From positions 1-6,750 of the forward strand of contig JAEETG010000026.1 in NCBI GenBank assembly GCA_016290255.1: DNA of 6,750 bases, written 5' to 3'. Below are positions 4,951 to 6,750 of the stretch, one piece after another. A program made the translations under genes and the position numbers. Under the pieces are notes generated by a model. It was given only the letters and a program-made list of their open reading frames with translations. It was not told where the DNA came from and ran no database searches. The DNA is from Clostridia bacterium (lineage in GTDB: Bacteria > Bacillota > Clostridia > Christensenellales > UBA1242). How positions within the stretch are numbered: position 1 is the first letter of the stretch; every line of letters starts with the position of its first letter.

Positions 4951-4990
4951 CAAATTGTCTAAAAATTTTTGCAAATATTCTCAATTTTGC

Positions 4991-5019
4991 TAGTCAAACA
5001 CAACGTCTTATGATATAAT
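4991..5019 (+). promoter_or_regulatory. Promoter of the alpha-oxoamine synthase gene (extended -10)
   Basis: TGATATAAT (5011-5019) is an extended -10 with a perfect TATAAT at 5014-5019. TAGTCA (4991-4996), 17 nt upstream, matches 4 of 6 bases of TTGACA. Transcription would start near 5026, giving a short leader that contains the ribosome binding site. No riboswitch-sized leader is present. Confidence 0.7.
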
Positions 5020-5040
5020 ACGCTTAACATTTGTTTAAAC

Positions 5041-5044
5041 GGAG
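5041..5044 (+). promoter_or_regulatory. Ribosome binding site fixing the start at 5055
   Basis: GGAG, 10 nt ahead of the ATG at 5055, supports this start over the in-frame TTG at 5031. That TTG has no binding site and lies only about 5 nt past the expected transcription start. Confidence 0.65.
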
Positions 5045-5054
5045 AACGATAATT

Positions 5055-6284
5055 ATGGATTTATTTGAAAAGTGTGCAAAATACGACACAGCCAAAAACG
5101 CAAAGAAAATGGGACTATACCCATATTTCCACTACCTCAACAGTGGTCAAGACATTGTTGTTAACATGGAAAACCACAGAGTGATTATGATTGGTTCAAA
5201 CAACTATTTGGGACTAACAAGCCACCCAGAAGTTAAAAAAGCCAGCATGGAAGCTTTGGAAAAATATGGAACTGGTTGCTCAGGCTCTAGGTTTTTGAAC
5301 GGAACTCTAGACCTACACATGGAACTTGAAGCAGAACTTGCAAAATTTTTGGGTAAAGAAGATGTTGTAACCTTTTCAACAGGTTTTATGTCTAACCTAG
5401 GAATTATTAGTGCTATTGCGGGAAGAAACGATGTTATTGTTTGTGACAAAGAAAACCACGCCAGCATATATGACGGATGTAGGCTAAGTTATGCAAAAAT
5501 GCTTAGATATGAGCACAACGACATGCAAGACCTTGAAAGACAACTTCAATCAATCGACAAAGACAAGGGAATTTTGATTGTAACCGATGGAGTTTTCTCA
5601 ATGGGAGGAGAACTTTGCAAACTTCCTGAGATTGTTGCACTAAAGAAAAAATATGGTGCTCGCCTTATGATTGATGATGCTCACGGATTTGGTGTTTTTG
5701 GTGAAGGCGGAAAAGGAACTGCTTCTCACTTTAACCTAGACGATGAGGTTGATATCATTATGGGAACATTTTCAAAATCACTTGCTTCCCTTGGTGGATT
5801 TATGGCCTGCACTCGTGAAGTTTGTGACTACGTAAGGCACAACTCTCGCCCATTCATTTTTGCTGCATCAATTCCACCTGCAAGTGTTGCTGCAGCCCTT
5901 GCTGCCCTAAGAGTTTTGAAAAAGGAACCAGAAAGACCTAAAAAACTTTTAGAAATTTCTGATTATATGCGTGAAGCACTCAAAAAGAGAGATATTCCAA
6001 TCAGACAAAGTGATGCTCCAATCATTCCAATCAACACATATGACGACTGGAGAACATTCTATGCCTGCAAGGAACTCTTTAACAAAGGTGTTTATGTTAA
6101 CCCTTGCATTTCCCCATCTGTTCCAGTTGGTGAAGCAATCATTAGAACAAGTTACACTGCAACACACACAAAAGAACTTATGGATGAAGCTGCCGACATT
6201 ATTCAAGAAGTGTTCAAAGAACTTCCAAGTTGTGAACACTTTGAAAAAATGCGTGCAATTTATGAAGCAAAACAAGGAAAATAA
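5055..6284 (+). CDS. PLP-dependent alpha-oxoamine synthase (serine palmitoyltransferase / KBL-like)
   Basis: This family condenses an amino acid with an acyl-CoA, with loss of CO2 in most members. The 409-residue, full-length protein has the PLP-binding Lys241 in GTFSKSLASLGGF, the pyridine-interacting Asp207 and His210 in MIDDAHGFG, and His135 in ENHASIYDGC. These four residues keep the spacing of the equivalent residues of Sphingomonas serine palmitoyltransferase. GSRFLNGTLDLH (77-88), FSTGFMSNLGIIS (107-119) and RPFIFAASIPP (265-275) also read closer to serine palmitoyltransferase than to E. coli KBL, which has VRFICGTQDSH and RPYLFSNSLAP there. Substrate cannot be fixed from this. Glycine C-acetyltransferase and 8-amino-7-oxononanoate synthase (BioF) remain possible, but there is no adjacent threonine dehydrogenase or biotin gene. 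It is cytoplasmic or membrane-peripheral, monocistronic, with its own promoter and terminator. Confidence 0.9.
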   Translation: MDLFEKCAKYDTAKNAKKMGLYPYFHYLNSGQDIVVNMENHRVIMIGSNNYLGLTSHPEVKKASMEALEKYGTGCSGSRFLNGTLDLHMELEAELAKFLGKEDVVTFSTGFMSNLGIISAIAGRNDVIVCDKENHASIYDGCRLSYAKMLRYEHNDMQDLERQLQSIDKDKGILIVTDGVFSMGGELCKLPEIVALKKKYGARLMIDDAHGFGVFGEGGKGTASHFNLDDEVDIIMGTFSKSLASLGGFMACTREVCDYVRHNSRPFIFAASIPPASVAAALAALRVLKKEPERPKKLLEISDYMREALKKRDIPIRQSDAPIIPINTYDDWRTFYACKELFNKGVYVNPCISPSVPVGEAIIRTSYTATHTKELMDEAADIIQEVFKELPSCEHFEKMRAIYEAKQGK

Positions 6285-6285
6285 G

Positions 6286-6316
6286 AAAAAAGAACTCTGT
6301 TTTAGAGTTCTTTTTT
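6286..6316. terminator. Bidirectional rho-independent terminator between the PLP enzyme and glutathione peroxidase genes
   Basis: The stem AGAACTCT (6291-6298) / AGAGTTCT (6304-6311) with the 5-nt loop GTTTT is extended by A (6286-6290) and T (6312-6316) tracts. It starts 2 nt after the stop at 6284. The T run continues to 6319, next to the stop codon of the leftward gene (6320-6318). Each strand sees a hairpin followed by a U tract. Confidence 0.88.
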
Positions 6317-6317
6317 T

Positions 6318-6750
6318 TTAGTTTAAAATGCTTTCAATGTCTTCTTCCAAACTTTCAGGTTTATCTGTTGGAGCAAATCTTTTCAAAACATTTCCATTTT
6401 TATCAACCAAAAACTTAACAAAATTCCACTTTATATTCTTGCCATTTCCGCACTGCTCTTTCAAAAAGGCATAAAGTGGATGCTGGTTTTTCCCGTTAAC
6501 ATCAATTTTTGAAAATTGAGTGAATTTAACATTATATCTAAGTGAACAAAACTCTTTTATTTCCGCCTCGTTTCCTGGTGCTTGGTGAAAAAATTGGTTG
6601 CAAGGAAATCCCAAAACTTCAAACCCCTTGTCTTTATATTTTTCATACAGTATTTCAAGCCCATCAAATTGCGGAGTGAACCCACATTTTGTTGCAGTGT
6701 TCACAATAAGCAAAACTTTTCCCTTATATTTTTGAAAACCAACCTCATTA
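6318..6750 (-). CDS. Glutathione peroxidase family thiol peroxidase (5' end outside the window)
   Basis: The frame is open through the right edge, giving 143 visible codons. Typical family members are about 160 residues, so roughly 15-20 N-terminal residues are missing. Counting from the edge, YKGKVLLIVNTATKCGFT (8-25) carries the peroxidatic Cys22, a cysteine and not selenocysteine. GFPCNQF and HQAPG carry Gln56, and IKWNFVKF carries Trp108 and Asn109, completing the Cys-Gln-Trp-Asn active site. Cys68 in EFCSLRYNVKF is at the place of the resolving cysteine of thioredoxin-dependent members, so thioredoxin is a likelier reductant than glutathione (family knowledge). The cytoplasmic enzyme would reduce hydrogen peroxide or lipid peroxides. 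A TTG at 6713 is not the start, because conserved sequence continues upstream of it. Confidence 0.93.
   Translation of the reverse strand, partial: NEVGFQKYKGKVLLIVNTATKCGFTPQFDGLEILYEKYKDKGFEVLGFPCNQFFHQAPGNEAEIKEFCSLRYNVKFTQFSKIDVNGKNQHPLYAFLKEQCGNGKNIKWNFVKFLVDKNGNVLKRFAPTDKPESLEEDIESILN

Noticed and set aside
4951..4976. GCAAAT direct repeats and A/T-rich symmetry between the ABC and PLP enzyme genes
   Set aside because: They are too short and too common in AT-rich DNA to support a called site.
4895..4984. Thirty-residue N-terminal extension of the ABC protein from a TTG
   Set aside because: An ABC domain starts at the ATG at 4894 with its own binding site; the extension has no supporting signal.
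5031..5054. TTG start for the PLP enzyme
   Set aside because: It falls only about 5 nt past the predicted transcription start and before the GGAG site used by the ATG at 5055.
5949..6321. Frames on both strands inside the PLP enzyme gene
   Set aside because: Both are shadows of a highly conserved coding region, and one runs through the terminator.

Overview
This AT-rich window looks like chromosomal DNA of an endospore-forming Bacillota (Firmicutes), most likely from the Clostridia. The best evidence is a complete spoIIAA-spoIIAB-sigF operon, the switch that starts forespore-specific transcription. A DegV-family fatty-acid-binding protein, AGGAG-type ribosome binding sites and U-tract terminators agree with this. 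The standard genetic code fits, with TGA used as a stop. No tRNA, rRNA, CRISPR array, insertion sequence or phage gene is visible, and no gene-free stretch exceeds 300 bases.

Layout, left to right. The 3' part of a degV-like gene (+) converges on sigF across a terminator that can work in both directions. The spoIIA operon (-, 1972 to 490) follows. Upstream of it, and separated by its own terminator, is a two-gene unit (-, 3506 to 2069): a small charged protein of unknown function, then a cytoplasmic AprX-like subtilisin-family (S8) protease. A short, nearly symmetric promoter region drives this unit leftward and a second unknown small gene (+, 3577 to 3894) rightward. That gene converges, with only 2 nt between stop codons, on a second two-gene unit (-, 4894 to 3897): an ABC-type ATPase domain followed by a stand-alone PucR-type helix-turn-helix protein. 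Divergent from this unit is a serine palmitoyltransferase/KBL-like alpha-oxoamine synthase (+, 5055 to 6284). It ends at a terminator shared with a convergent glutathione peroxidase gene (-) that runs off the right edge.

How the genes work together. The SpoIIAA, SpoIIAB and SigF proteins form the known partner-switching module: SpoIIAB holds SigF and phosphorylates SpoIIAA, and dephosphorylated SpoIIAA frees SigF. The least ordinary part is the ABC/PucR pair. The ABC protein keeps a good Walker A motif but has lost both signature-motif glycines, the Walker B glutamate and the switch histidine. No membrane partner lies next to it, and its only operon partner is a bare DNA-binding domain. A nucleotide-binding regulator that is not a transporter is a reasonable hypothesis, but it is inference. 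Other points to check are the mirror-image CATATAAT promoter region and the serine palmitoyltransferase-like character of the PLP enzyme.
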